Source of the DNA: an uncultured Eubacteriales bacterium
GTDB lineage: Bacteria > Bacillota > Clostridia > Christensenellales > CAG-138
Assembly: GCA_900545265.1 (NCBI GenBank)
Contig: UQYI01000021.1
Span: forward strand, 1 to 50,037
Direction of reading: 5' to 3'
Length of the DNA: 50,037 bases
Made by a program: the position numbers and the translations under genes. This document shows, one piece after another, positions 1 through 8,453 of this stretch (the stretch's first letter is position 1; each line of letters opens with the position of its first letter). The notes beneath the pieces are model-generated. The model saw only the letters and a list, made by a program, of their open reading frames with translations, did not search any database and had not been told where the DNA came from.

Positions 1-133
1 TCGGCAGGCTCTTTTTTGCTTACGGCTATTTCTCTCTCAATTGTGCGGTGCTGCCCTAACAGGAAGTCAGACGGGATTTTACTTATAATCTCAGATTGAG
101 AACAGGAAAGAACATGTTTTGGAGGAACCATTA

Positions 134-382
134 ATGACGAAACTGATTCACGCTTTCTACAACATGGATACCAACTCCGTGGAGCTAACCTACAACGACG
201 GCTCCGTCCTTACGATTGATTGTGAGAAAGTGGAGAACCACTACGATGTTACAAACGGACAGATGGCAGACCTCGATTGGCTGCTATACAACGCCGCGAT
301 GGAGTATGCTAGTCTGGTGTTGTCCGGGGAAATGGAGAACTACCTGAAAGGGCCTGCACTCCACGGAATAGAAGATTCATAA
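134..382 (+). CDS. DUF6061-like small protein of a mobile-element remnant
   Basis: An 82-residue acidic protein of unknown function. I chose the ATG at 134 because a clean GGAGG lies at 121-125, eight bases upstream; an in-frame TTG at 119 precedes that site and is rejected. The start of the protein (FYNMDTNSVELTYNDGS) followed by a helical, acidic second half resembles the DUF6061 proteins that accompany recombinase genes in integrative elements of gut Clostridia (recalled, not searched). It lies just before relaxase and recombinase fragments, which fits an accessory gene of that element. The ORF is intact, unlike its neighbours. No catalytic motif is visible. Confidence 0.6.
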   Translation: MTKLIHAFYNMDTNSVELTYNDGSVLTIDCEKVENHYDVTNGQMADLDWLLYNAAMEYASLVLSGEMENYLKGPALHGIEDS

Positions 383-386
383 AGGA

Positions 387-418
387 TGCCGGTGTGTCGT
401 GTTTGCGATACACCGGCA
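387..418 (+). other. Stem-loop after the DUF6061-like gene
   Basis: TGCCGGTGT (387-395) pairs perfectly with ACACCGGCA (410-418), and the stem can extend inward by four more pairs. It begins a few bases after the stop codon of the small gene. No T-run follows on either strand, so it may be an imperfect terminator or an mRNA-stabilising hairpin. The rest of 419-528 holds only an A/T-rich leader before the integrase remnant. Confidence 0.5.
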
Positions 419-528
419 AATAAAACTTCTCTACGTACTTTTCTCTCTGTGCGTCCTGTGCAAAAAAGGTTTGGAATTGGATACAATAAGTATGAAAATC
501 CAAATAACGCACTTAGGAGGGAACCAAA

Positions 529-1432
529 ATGGCAGAATGAATAATATCTGAAGAAACCATCAATGCCTTTCGTGAATATCTGGTTCTGGAGGAAAAAAAG
601 CACGGCCACCGTGGAGAAATATCTCCGGGATGTCCGTGCTTTTCATTACATTCTCTCCGCTGTAATGCATGCCGACGAGCGGAACCGGGCCATGTCCGAT
701 GCCCTGGGAGAAGATGTGTACCACTACCATCTTCATGTTGTGTACATCCCAGTGGTGGAAAAGCAAATCCTTTGGAGCAAACGCTGCAAGGACAAGTCGC
801 TGATTGGCACTGTGAAGGAGACCATCATGCAGGTCAGCAGCAGTAAGAAGTGGATTTCCAAGCCGGCGCTGGACGAGCACGGTAATCCCATGCTGACCGC
901 AAAAGGCAAACCCATTTTGAAAAAATCCTACAGCGTTCTCCAGGATGATTTCTTCAACGCCATGCGAACTGCCGGATACACGGATGTGCAGCGCGGCGAG
1001 CGCGGCAGCACGGAAGAACATCTGACGGTGACACAGTTTAAGGTTCAGGCAGAGCAGGAGCGTTTGGAAGCTGTGACTGGTCTGGTTGCACAGGCGGAGC
1101 AGACTTTGGAAGATACCCAGGCTGCGGCAGACCGGCAAAAGAAAAGGCTTGCGGTTCTGCAAAAGGAAACCAAAACCGCCAAAACCGCTGCGCTGACGAT
1201 ACAGGATATTGAGGCGATGGGCAAGAAAAATGCCCTCACCGGAAATATTTCTCTTACCCCGCAGGAGTGTGACACACTCAAGCAGCACGCCATCAATGGC
1301 ATTGCTGCCAGGGCAGACAACAGGCGGCTGAAAGAAAAACTGGCCTCCGCAGAACAGTCCGCGACCATCTGGAAGCAGCGCTTTGAAGCATTGAACGAAA
1401 AATATCAGGAACTCAAAAAGAAAGCCCAGCCC
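529..1432 (+). pseudogene. Tyrosine integrase N-terminus fused to a truncated MobV-type relaxase
   Basis: Two gene fragments are joined. An ATG at 529 with AGGAGG at 515-520 begins the start of a tyrosine integrase. It is broken by TGA at 538-540 and then by an extra A in the A7 tract 593-599; after that the frame gives the typical core-binding phrase STATVEKYLRDVRAF. Around 640-655, without a stop, the frame runs into a MobV/Pre-type plasmid recombination enzyme, seen as ADERNRAMSDAL, then YHYHLHVVY, the His-hydrophobic-His metal-binding motif of such relaxases, and a long coiled-coil-like C-terminal half rich in Glu, Lys and Ala. The MobV N-terminus with its DNA-binding motif I is missing. 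The C-terminus is also lost, because sequence after about 1430 switches to a serine recombinase. The longest open stretch is 563-1450. Neither enzyme can be functional as read. A deletion between related elements is the simplest origin. Confidence 0.8.
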
Positions 1433-1433
1433 G

Positions 1434-1760
1434 ATGTCTGCGGACTATGAAGCCGAACAGGAACGGTTAAAGCTCGAAATTGAGGTTATTGAGGAATGGG
1501 TCGAACAGCGGGAAGAAATGAACAACGGTCTGGATGCCTTTATTGTCCTGACACAGAAATATGTGGATGTTGAGGAACTGACGCAGACCATCGTGAACGA
1601 ATATATCAAGAAGATCGTCGTTTATGCTCCGGATAAATCCAGCGGCAAGCGGACGCAGAAAGTGAAGATTTACTTCAACTTCGTGGACGATGTGGATATT
1701 CCCATTATTTCCGAGCCTATCACCACAGAAACAACCTATGGACCCAGAAAAACGGCATGA
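1434..1760 (+). pseudogene. C-terminal fragment of a large serine recombinase (DUF4368-type end)
   Basis: About 108 residues resembling the extreme C-terminus of large serine recombinases of clostridial elements: a helical stretch (EAEQERLKLEIEVIEEW), then LDAFIVLTQKYVDVEELT, IVNEYIKKIVVYAPDKSSG and the terminal ITTETTYGPRKTA. The catalytic resolvase domain and zinc-ribbon region are absent, so this is not an enzyme. It is in a different frame from the preceding relaxase fragment, with the join near 1430-1436. The ATG used as its start is probably internal to the original gene. About 30 bases after the stop the sequence turns into the promoter region of the lipase, so the element boundary probably lies near 1760-1810. 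Confidence 0.75.
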
Positions 1761-1814
1761 CCCTCGGGTCACACCGTTCTCTGCGTCAAAATAGTTACTT
1801 GTCACTATTAAGCC

Positions 1815-1843
1815 TTGAAATTCCAGTTTCTCTGTGGTAAAAT
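1815..1843 (+). promoter_or_regulatory. Sigma-A type promoter of the hydrolase operon
   Basis: TTGAAA (1815-1820), a 17-base spacer and TAAAAT (1838-1843), about 30 bases upstream of the hydrolase ATG. It lies just beyond the mobile-element debris. Confidence 0.7.
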
Positions 1844-1872
1844 ACAATGAATATTCATTTTGGGGGATAACT

Positions 1873-2817
1873 ATGTACATTAGCTGCCGGGACAGAAGGT
1901 TTCCGTCTGCTACAAACATATGTGATATCAGCTACAAAACCTATATTCCGGAGGAAATCCGGGGTGGGGTCGTTGTAGTGCATGGTATGTCAGAGCACGG
2001 GGGGCGTTATGAGGAACTGGCGCGCTTCTTTGCGGAAAACGGTTTCGTCACGGCGGTAATGGATCTCCCCTCCCATGGAAAAAGCACCAGGGAAGGTCTT
2101 CCAAAAGGCTATTTCGGGCAGCAGGAAGATTGGCTCCCCATGCTGGAAGATATTCGTACGCTTTCCAGGGTGCTGCGCAGTGAATATCCTGCTCTGGGAT
2201 GGGTATTGCTCGGGCACTCCATGGGCTCGATCCTAACCCAGGATTTTATGGCTCGATTCGGAGATGAATTTGAAGGATACATCCTTTCCGGTACTACGGG
2301 GCCCAATCCGGCCGCTGTGTTCGGAAAGTTTCTGGCTCGCCGAGAAATTCATAAAGGACGGGGCATGGAACCCAGTAGCATGCTGGACAAGCTTTGTTTC
2401 GGAGCCTTTGGCAAAAGCGTAAAACAGGCGGATACACCCTGTGACTGGCTCAGCCGGGATAAGGAACGAGTGGCACAGTATATGGGGGATCCTTTGTGCG
2501 GATTTCCTTTTACCCCATGGGGATACCTGGCTTTGTTTTGTGCAACCGGGCGTATTGCCAGTATTGCATGGGCTAAAAAGGTACCGGATAAGCCCATTCT
2601 TCTGCTTTCCGGTGACAGAGATCCCGTCGGGCAGATGGGAAAGGGCGTAAAAAAGGTATATAAGCATCTGTCTCAAACGGGGCATAATCATGTGGAAATG
2701 CGGCTGTATCCGGAAGGGCGTCACGAGATGCATAACGAGCTCAATCGAAAAGAAGTTTTTGAAGATTATCTGCTCTTTCTGGAATCAGTGGAAGCCGGAG
2801 GGGAATTTGAAGCATGA
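1873..2817 (+). CDS. Alpha/beta hydrolase, monoacylglycerol lipase / serine aminopeptidase S33-like
   Basis: A cytosolic alpha/beta-hydrolase of 314 residues, most like the monoglyceride lipase/lysophospholipase group (Hydrolase_4), expected to cleave a small ester or acylglycerol; the real substrate cannot be read from sequence. The oxyanion loop region VVVHGMSEHGGRYEELA is typical of the group. The nucleophile elbow is GHSMGS with Ser near residue 116. The acid is likely Asp in SGDRDPVG and the base His in YPEGRHEMHNE. The start is the ATG at 1873 behind GGGGG at 1862-1866; longer upstream readings run into the promoter. The stop overlaps the next gene by ATGA, so the two are translationally coupled. 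No signal peptide. Confidence 0.85.
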   Translation: MYISCRDRRFPSATNICDISYKTYIPEEIRGGVVVVHGMSEHGGRYEELARFFAENGFVTAVMDLPSHGKSTREGLPKGYFGQQEDWLPMLEDIRTLSRVLRSEYPALGWVLLGHSMGSILTQDFMARFGDEFEGYILSGTTGPNPAAVFGKFLARREIHKGRGMEPSSMLDKLCFGAFGKSVKQADTPCDWLSRDKERVAQYMGDPLCGFPFTPWGYLALFCATGRIASIAWAKKVPDKPILLLSGDRDPVGQMGKGVKKVYKHLSQTGHNHVEMRLYPEGRHEMHNELNRKEVFEDYLLFLESVEAGGEFEA

Positions 2818-3485
2818 GTATTCTTATCTTTCGGGATACTAAAACTGCCTGTGCAGCTGCGGCGACGATGATTGCCGGACAGCTTCTTGAAAGGCCGGAG
2901 AGCGTTATCGGTGTGGAGTATAGTGATCAGGTGCTTCCCGTATTTGATTCACTCTCGGCCATGACAGAAAATGGTTTGTTGGATTGGACTCGTACGACTC
3001 TGTTTCAGCTCAGTGAACTGGTACAGAGAGAGGATGGCATTACAATCCGTGAAAAGATGAAAACGGCTTTTCTGGAGCGCACGGGGGTGCGGCAGGAACG
3101 GTTCATCTCTCCCGACAGCGTATCAGAAAATTGGGCGGATAGCTGTCACTCCTTTGAAGAACACATTCGCGATGTGGGAGGGCTGGATCTGGCACTGTTT
3201 ACGGTGCATACCGACGGAGCTGTGTTGTTTAACGGTTCTGGGCCGGATATAGCGCCCATCACTCATGTGGAATTTTATGAAGGCAGGAAAACCGTAACTC
3301 TGGCATTGCCTTCTCTGATGCAGGCCCGCCGTCTGGTGGTGCTCCTTACGGGGAACACATTGGCACAGGCAGCAGCGGATTGCCTGAGAGGGCCTGTCAA
3401 CAGCGGCTTTGCCGCCAGTCTGCTTCAGCTTCATGGAGCGGCTACCTTCCTTTTAGATGAGGAAGCCGCCGCTTTATTGGGATAA
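2814..3485 (+). CDS. Degenerate NagB/6-phosphogluconolactonase-like protein, probably non-catalytic
   Basis: A 223-residue protein aligning by eye along its whole length with glucosamine-6-phosphate deaminase: the opening FRDTKTACAAAATMIAGQLL, the HIRDVGGLDLALF segment, and the closing LRGPVNSGFAASLLQLH (canonical GPV...ASxLQLH). The functional motifs are lost. The phosphate loop GLATGSTP reads GVEYSDQV, the catalytic-Asp segment NLDEY reads QLSEL, and GNGHIGFNEP reads HTDGAVLFNGS, removing the catalytic His. I infer a pseudoenzyme, perhaps a sugar-phosphate sensor or a structural partner of the hydrolase it is coupled to (4-base ATGA overlap). A diverged enzyme with a new reaction is the alternative. 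The ORF is intact and the fold-forming residues are conserved, so it is not simply decaying. Confidence 0.7.
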   Translation: MSILIFRDTKTACAAAATMIAGQLLERPESVIGVEYSDQVLPVFDSLSAMTENGLLDWTRTTLFQLSELVQREDGITIREKMKTAFLERTGVRQERFISPDSVSENWADSCHSFEEHIRDVGGLDLALFTVHTDGAVLFNGSGPDIAPITHVEFYEGRKTVTLALPSLMQARRLVVLLTGNTLAQAAADCLRGPVNSGFAASLLQLHGAATFLLDEEAAALLG

Positions 3486-3514
3486 ATTGTATCTATTTTC
3501 AGGAGGTTCACCAT

Positions 3515-4261
3515 ATGTCCGGACATTCTAAGTGGGCAAACATCAAGAACAAAAAGGAAAAGACCGATGCACAGCGGGGTAAAGTGTTTACCAAAATCGG
3601 CCGAGAAATTGCCATTGCCGTAAAGGAAGGCGGCGGTGCAGATCCTGCCAACAACGCCAAACTCAGAGACGTTATTGCAAAGGCCAAGGCGGCCAATATG
3701 CCTAACGATAACATCAACCGCTCCATTAAGAAGGCGGCGGGAGAGACCGGCTCCGTCAACTATGAAGAGTTTACTTACGAAGGCTATGGCCCCGGCAATA
3801 TGGCCGTGTACGTTGAGATCGTCACGGATAACCGCAATCGTATTTCCGCCGAGATGAAGCATCTGTTTTCCAAAGCCGGCGGAAATTTGGGGGCCAGCGG
3901 TTCCGTTGCCTGGATGTTCGATAAGAAGGGACAGATCGTGGTGGAGCGCACCGCACTCATGGATGAAGATGAAGTCATGATGCAGGCGCTGGATGCCGGA
4001 GCAGAAGATTTTGTGGCACAGGAGGATGTATTTGAGATCTATACTTCGCCCGCAGAGTTTTCCAAGGTTCGTGAGGCACTGGAGAGCGCCGGGTACACCT
4101 TCCTCAAGGCGGAAGTGGCTATGATTCCCCAGAATACCGTGAATATCACAGACCCTGAGGTCGTGGAAAAAGTAAACAAGTTTCTGGATAATCTGGATGA
4201 TAACGATGATGTGCAGGAGGTATTCCACAATGCCATTCTGCCCGAGGAAGACGAGGAGTAA
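3515..4261 (+). CDS. yebC: YebC/PmpR family DNA-binding translation/transcription factor
   Basis: A full-length (248 residues) member of the YebC/PmpR family, cytosolic proteins linked to transcription regulation and, more recently, to helping ribosomes through difficult proline-rich stretches. The hallmark MSGHSKWANIKNKK opens the protein, followed by FTKIGREIAIAVKEGG and PNDNINRSIKKAAGE; the acidic C-terminus DDNDDVQEVFHNA is also typical. AGGAGG at 3501-3506 sets the ATG at 3515. It follows the NagB-like gene by 29 bases in the same direction and may share its transcript. Nothing is unusual about it. Confidence 0.95.
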   Translation: MSGHSKWANIKNKKEKTDAQRGKVFTKIGREIAIAVKEGGGADPANNAKLRDVIAKAKAANMPNDNINRSIKKAAGETGSVNYEEFTYEGYGPGNMAVYVEIVTDNRNRISAEMKHLFSKAGGNLGASGSVAWMFDKKGQIVVERTALMDEDEVMMQALDAGAEDFVAQEDVFEIYTSPAEFSKVREALESAGYTFLKAEVAMIPQNTVNITDPEVVEKVNKFLDNLDDNDDVQEVFHNAILPEEDEE

Positions 4262-4322
4262 TATCCTTCCCTGGTTTCCTCGTACATTTACAGTGGGAAA
4301 ATTGCAGTAAAGGAGACCATGT

Positions 4323-4682
4323 ATGGCCATTGTGACGAAAAACGAGTTTGGTACTATCTCCGTTCCCGAAGATCTGGTTTCGGTCATTGCCGGATATGCC
4401 GCCGTTGAAAATTACGGTATTGTAGGCATGTGTGCCAAGCGTACCGGAGATTCCATTGTGGATCTTATCGGCAGAGATAATCTGAAAAAGGGTGTAAAGA
4501 TCACCAGTGTCGGAGAAAATATGGTCAGCGTTGACCTGTATGTTGTTCTTCAATACGGAGTATCTCTTCCGGCCGTAGCTGAAAATTGCAGGAACAATGT
4601 GAAATACCGCATTGAAGACCTGACCGGGGTCATGGTACGGGACGTGAATGTCCATGTAGAAGGCATTCGTGTTCTCGAATGA
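4323..4682 (+). CDS. Asp23/Gls24 family envelope stress protein (YloU-like)
   Basis: A 119-residue Asp23-family protein. It contains the VIAGYAAVENYGIVGMC start of the domain, a central VSVDLYVVLQYGVSLP strand region and the ending VRDVNVHVEGIRV. In Bacillota the family is associated with the inner face of the membrane and envelope stress. The start ATG at 4323 follows AAAGGAG. The gene sits immediately before the YloV homologue, the standard pairing in this phylum. The member is short and lacks the charged tail of staphylococcal Asp23, which is normal for the YloU group. Confidence 0.9.
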   Translation: MAIVTKNEFGTISVPEDLVSVIAGYAAVENYGIVGMCAKRTGDSIVDLIGRDNLKKGVKITSVGENMVSVDLYVVLQYGVSLPAVAENCRNNVKYRIEDLTGVMVRDVNVHVEGIRVLE

Positions 4683-4704
4683 GAATACGGGGAGGAAAGG
4701 ACAT

Positions 4705-6372
4705 TTGATCAGAGAAATCATCGACGGGGCGGCATTGCGGGATATGTTCCTGATGGGGGCTGCCCAGCTTGAGAAGAACAAAAGTACAGTGGATGCGCTG
4801 AATGTGTTTCCCGTACCGGACGGAGACACCGGCACTAACATGTCCATGACCATGCAGGGCGCCGTAAAAGAACTGCGCTCCATGCCTGAAACCGTTACTG
4901 TTGGGGAAGTTACTTCTGCCGTATCCAAAGGGGCACTGCGTAGTGCCCGGGGTAATTCCGGTGTTATTCTGTCTCAGCTTTTCCGAGGATTTTCCAAAGC
5001 CCTCAAGGGCATGGATACAATGGATGCCAGGCTCTTTTCACAAGCACTCAGCGAAGGAACGCAGGCGGCCTATAAAGCAGTTATGAAGCCTACCGAGGGA
5101 ACCATCCTTACAGTTTCCAGAATGGTATCCGATGCGGTGCAGTCTGCATTGGAAGAAAATGCCTCTGTTTCCTGCGATGAGATCATGGATCTCATGCTTA
5201 AGGAAGGGGAAGCGGCTCTGAAGCTGACTCCGGAACTGCTGCCCGTGCTTAAGGAAGCGGGCGTGGTGGACTCAGGCGGACGGGGTCTGATGTTCATTTA
5301 TACCGGTTTTTGGATGGCGCTGGAGGGGGAGGATGTCTCCAATGCGCTTGCTGTGGAAGAAGCTTCCGCACCGGCAGACACGGGTAAATCTCTTCAGGAT
5401 TCTGTTGATTTCCATGAGTTCGGCACGGATACCATTGAATATGGCTACTGCACAGAATTTTTTATCATTCACCTGGTAGATGGGTTTGAAGAAAGCGATC
5501 TGGATCGGTTCCGCAGTCATCTGGAAAAAGTAGGCAACTCTATTGTGGCCGCTTACGATGGTGAAATGGTAAAAGTACATGTTCACAGTAATTGTCCGGG
5601 TAAGATACTGCAAATGGCACTTCGCTATGGAGAACTGGACAGACTGAAGATTGAGAACATGCGGGAGCAAAATCGCCAGCTTATCGAATCCAGAAAACGC
5701 AGCCAAAAAGAATTCGGATTGATCTCTGTCAGTACCGGCGAGGGAATGAATGAGCTGTTTAAAGCACTTTCTGTAGATGAGATCATAACCGGCGGTCAGA
5801 CTATGAACCCCAGCATTGATTCCATCGTCCATGCCGTACGGAAGGTGAATGCACGCAACGTATTCATTTTGCCAAACAACAGCAATATTATCCTTGCGGC
5901 TTCTCAGGCGGTGGAGCTTTGTGATTGTCATGTGGAAGTGTTGCCTACGAAGACCATCCCGCAGGGCATTTCGGCAGCTATGGCGTTCAATCCGGAGCTT
6001 TCGTTGGAGGAAAATCTCCAAAATATGACCGATGCTTTCCAAAATGTGATTTCGGGATCCGTGACTTATGCCGTCAGAGAGACGCAGATTAATGGACAGC
6101 AGATTCATAATGGAGATTATATCGGCATTCTGGATGGCAACCTTACCGTCGTTTCTTCCGAAGTGGAAGAAACCGGTGCGCAGCTTATTGATAAGATGAT
6201 CGAGAAGCTGGGAGACGAAGAAGCTTCAGTCACTCTGTATTACGGAAGTGATGTTGCAGAAGAGGATGCTAACGCTTTGGCGCAGCGTATGGGAAAGGCT
6301 TATCCAGAAGCAGAGTTTGTGGTACATAACGGCGGCCAGCCCTTGTACTACTACTATTTCTCTGTTGTATAA
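4705..6372 (+). CDS. DAK2 domain protein YloV, FakA-like fatty acid kinase component
   Basis: A DAK2/YloV protein of about 555 residues. Residues 1-200 are the DhaL-like kinase domain with VFPVPDGDTGTNMSMT, the Asp-rich metal/ATP site, and GNSGVILSQLFRG. A middle domain contains the conserved VKVHVHSNCPG motif, and a DegV-like C-terminal part completes the protein. In staphylococci the homologue FakA phosphorylates fatty acids bound by FakB (DegV family); no fakB lies nearby, so the exact role here is inferred. I prefer the TTG at 4705, nine bases after GGAGG at 4691-4695, over a GTG at 4669 inside the Asp23 gene. A terminator-like hairpin follows directly and recG comes next. Confidence 0.88.
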   Translation: MIREIIDGAALRDMFLMGAAQLEKNKSTVDALNVFPVPDGDTGTNMSMTMQGAVKELRSMPETVTVGEVTSAVSKGALRSARGNSGVILSQLFRGFSKALKGMDTMDARLFSQALSEGTQAAYKAVMKPTEGTILTVSRMVSDAVQSALEENASVSCDEIMDLMLKEGEAALKLTPELLPVLKEAGVVDSGGRGLMFIYTGFWMALEGEDVSNALAVEEASAPADTGKSLQDSVDFHEFGTDTIEYGYCTEFFIIHLVDGFEESDLDRFRSHLEKVGNSIVAAYDGEMVKVHVHSNCPGKILQMALRYGELDRLKIENMREQNRQLIESRKRSQKEFGLISVSTGEGMNELFKALSVDEIITGGQTMNPSIDSIVHAVRKVNARNVFILPNNSNIILAASQAVELCDCHVEVLPTKTIPQGISAAMAFNPELSLEENLQNMTDAFQNVISGSVTYAVRETQINGQQIHNGDYIGILDGNLTVVSSEVEETGAQLIDKMIEKLGDEEASVTLYYGSDVAEEDANALAQRMGKAYPEAEFVVHNGGQPLYYYYFSVV

Positions 6373-6383
6373 ACAAACCCAGG

Positions 6384-6404
6384 GGAGCCGCAAGGCTCCT
6401 TTTT
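6384..6404 (+). terminator. Rho-independent terminator between yloV and recG
   Basis: GGAGCC (6384-6389), loop GCAA, GGCTCC (6394-6399) and T5 to 6404. The T-run passes straight into ATG at 6405, and the recG start codon is at 6412. Read-through or a cryptic promoter must therefore supply recG mRNA. Confidence 0.75.
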
Positions 6405-6411
6405 ATGCTTC

Positions 6412-8409
6412 ATGGAATTGAAAGATATAAAAGGGGTCGGCCCTAAAAGGCTGGCTCTTTTTTCAAAATTGCATATTGAATCGATTGAGGACCTGCTGGA
6501 GTTTTTTCCTTGCGGATATTTGGATTATTCTGTATTGACACCGATAAGCGAACTCAGGGATGGTGAATTGAGCTCCGTGGAGATATGTCTTACAGGTAAG
6601 CCTTCCTTTTACTCTCGACGCGGAATGACTGTTATTACCCTATACGGAAAGGATAGGAGCGGAAAAAAACTGGCACTACGTTGGTTCAACCAACCCTATC
6701 GTGCAGGTCAGTATCAGGAAAGCCAACGCTGGTTTGCTGCCGGAAAAGTTAAAAAAGGGGAGAAGGGACCTGTCGCCTTGATCAATCCTGTTCTCACACG
6801 AGAACAGGCGGGGATACAGCCGGTATACAGCACACCAAAAGGATTGCCTGGAAAGCTGATCAGCCAATGCGTGGCTATTGCTTTGGATACAATATCTGTA
6901 CAGGAAACTATCCCGGAACAACTGTGTCGAAGATACGATCTGATTTCCAGAGCAGAAGAAATTCGCATTTTGCATTTTCCTTCTGATAGACCAACGTTGG
7001 AGAGGGCTCTTGCTCGCTACACCTTTGAAGAGGCTTTGTACTATTTTTTATATCTGGAAAGTTGCAGGGAAGTTGGTATGCGCACAGCAGGCCGTTCCCT
7101 GTCCTGCCCGGGAGCCTTATCCGCTTTTATACAAAGTCGCCCTTTTGCTTTGACCAAAGCCCAGAAGCGGGTTCTTGAAGATGTGGAGAAGGATATGGCG
7201 GGGCCTTACGCCATGAACCGTCTGATCCAGGGGGATGTAGGCGCAGGAAAAACCGTCATTGCACAATATGCTCTGTACTTAGCCGCTCGCTGCGGCAGCC
7301 AGGGTGCATTTCTGGCGCCTACTGAGCTGCTGGCCCGTCAGCAGTATGAAACCCTGCGCAAGGATTTCGGAGCACGTTGCGGGCTTCTGACGGGAAGTCT
7401 TTCCGGTAAGGAACGGCAACAGGCGCTGGATGCCTTGCGCAGCGGCCGATGGCAGGCGGTAGCGGGTACCCATGCGTTGTTTTCTGATGACGTTGTGTTT
7501 AAGGATTTAGGAGTTATTGTCACCGACGAGCAGCATCGCTTTGGGGTGGAGCAAAGAGCCCGAATGATGGATAAGGGATTCCATCCTCATGTATTGGTTA
7601 TGAGCGCTACTCCAATACCTCGTACATTGGCATTGATGCTATATGGAGATTTGGAGCTTTCTGCTGTGGATGAAATGCCTCCCGGACGTTTGACTGTAAA
7701 GACGCATTTGGTGAGCCAGAACAAGCGGGCAGAATTGATTCGCTATCTGGGGAATGAAGCTGCAATGGATCACCGCAGCTATGTGGTTTGTCCGCTTATA
7801 GAAAAAACAGAGGGATATGAAGGTCTTTCTGTGGAGGAGGTAGCAGAGGAATTTGCAAATGCGCTGCCCGGTGTATCCATAGGCTGCCTGCATGGGCGTA
7901 TGGAAGAACAGGAAAAGCAATGTGTTATGGAAGCATTTCGCAAAGGGGAAATATCCATTCTTATTGCCACCACTGTCATAGAAGTGGGGATCCACGTACC
8001 AGAAGCGCTGCATATGACAATTATCGGCGCAGAACGTTTTGGGTTGTCTTCTTTGCACCAGCTGCGAGGGCGCGTAGGACGGGGGGAAGGGCAAGCCCAT
8101 TGTTTTTTGCTTTGCACCAAGGTACAGCAAAACTCCATGGCCAGGCTGCAGGCCATGCTGGATACTAATGACGGATTTGAGATTGCAAATCGGGATATGG
8201 CTCTTCGGGGCACGGGAGATCTGCTGGGCATTCGTCAAAGCGGAGAGAGCCGGCTGGAAGCGTTTCTTCGGGAAGGCAGTCTTGCCCTCGTGGAAAAAGC
8301 CCATGCTGCTGCCAGAGAGATCATGAGGGAACCTTACGAAGCGTATAACGAGCTTTTGAAAGAATCTAACCGCCGCTATGGCCAAGGGCGCCGCATTGCT
8401 TTGAATTGA
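6412..8409 (+). CDS. recG: ATP-dependent DNA helicase RecG
   Basis: Monomeric superfamily 2 helicase that remodels stalled forks and branched DNA. The 665 residues start with the helix-hairpin-like MELKDIKGVGPKRLALF, then the wedge/OB region. The motor follows, with Walker A GDVGAGKT near residue 276, the DEQH box (VTDEQHRFG) near 372, SATPIPRTLAL, and the RecG-specific RGRVGRGEGQAHCFLL and GDLLGIRQSG motifs. It is slightly shorter than the usual 680-690 residues. The start at ATG 6412 fits the family N-terminus, but no Shine-Dalgarno is visible: the preceding bases are the T-run of a terminator hairpin. An out-of-frame ATG lies seven bases upstream. Confidence 0.95.
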   Translation: MELKDIKGVGPKRLALFSKLHIESIEDLLEFFPCGYLDYSVLTPISELRDGELSSVEICLTGKPSFYSRRGMTVITLYGKDRSGKKLALRWFNQPYRAGQYQESQRWFAAGKVKKGEKGPVALINPVLTREQAGIQPVYSTPKGLPGKLISQCVAIALDTISVQETIPEQLCRRYDLISRAEEIRILHFPSDRPTLERALARYTFEEALYYFLYLESCREVGMRTAGRSLSCPGALSAFIQSRPFALTKAQKRVLEDVEKDMAGPYAMNRLIQGDVGAGKTVIAQYALYLAARCGSQGAFLAPTELLARQQYETLRKDFGARCGLLTGSLSGKERQQALDALRSGRWQAVAGTHALFSDDVVFKDLGVIVTDEQHRFGVEQRARMMDKGFHPHVLVMSATPIPRTLALMLYGDLELSAVDEMPPGRLTVKTHLVSQNKRAELIRYLGNEAAMDHRSYVVCPLIEKTEGYEGLSVEEVAEEFANALPGVSIGCLHGRMEEQEKQCVMEAFRKGEISILIATTVIEVGIHVPEALHMTIIGAERFGLSSLHQLRGRVGRGEGQAHCFLLCTKVQQNSMARLQAMLDTNDGFEIANRDMALRGTGDLLGIRQSGESRLEAFLREGSLALVEKAHAAAREIMREPYEAYNELLKESNRRYGQGRRIALN

Positions 8410-8412
8410 TAC

Positions 8413-8440
8413 AAAAAAAGACCCGTTTCCGGGTCTTCTT
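8413..8440 (-). terminator. Convergent terminator between recG and the spore protein genes
   Basis: AAGACCCG (8418-8425), loop TTTC, CGGGTCTT (8430-8437). Read on the minus strand it is followed by T7, so it is a strong terminator for the spore protein genes. The plus-strand tail (CTTGG) is weak, but the hairpin probably also ends recG. Confidence 0.85.
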
Positions 8441-8453
8441 GGTACCAGAGGGT

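Noticed and set aside
560..1288. Long minus-strand open frame across the relaxase fragment
   Set aside because: Antisense shadow of a recognisable MobV-like coding sequence, with no domain or ribosome binding site of its own.
4669..4704. GTG start for YloV inside the Asp23 gene
   Set aside because: TTG at 4705 has a GGAGG nine bases upstream and fits the family N-terminus; the extra 12 residues do not.
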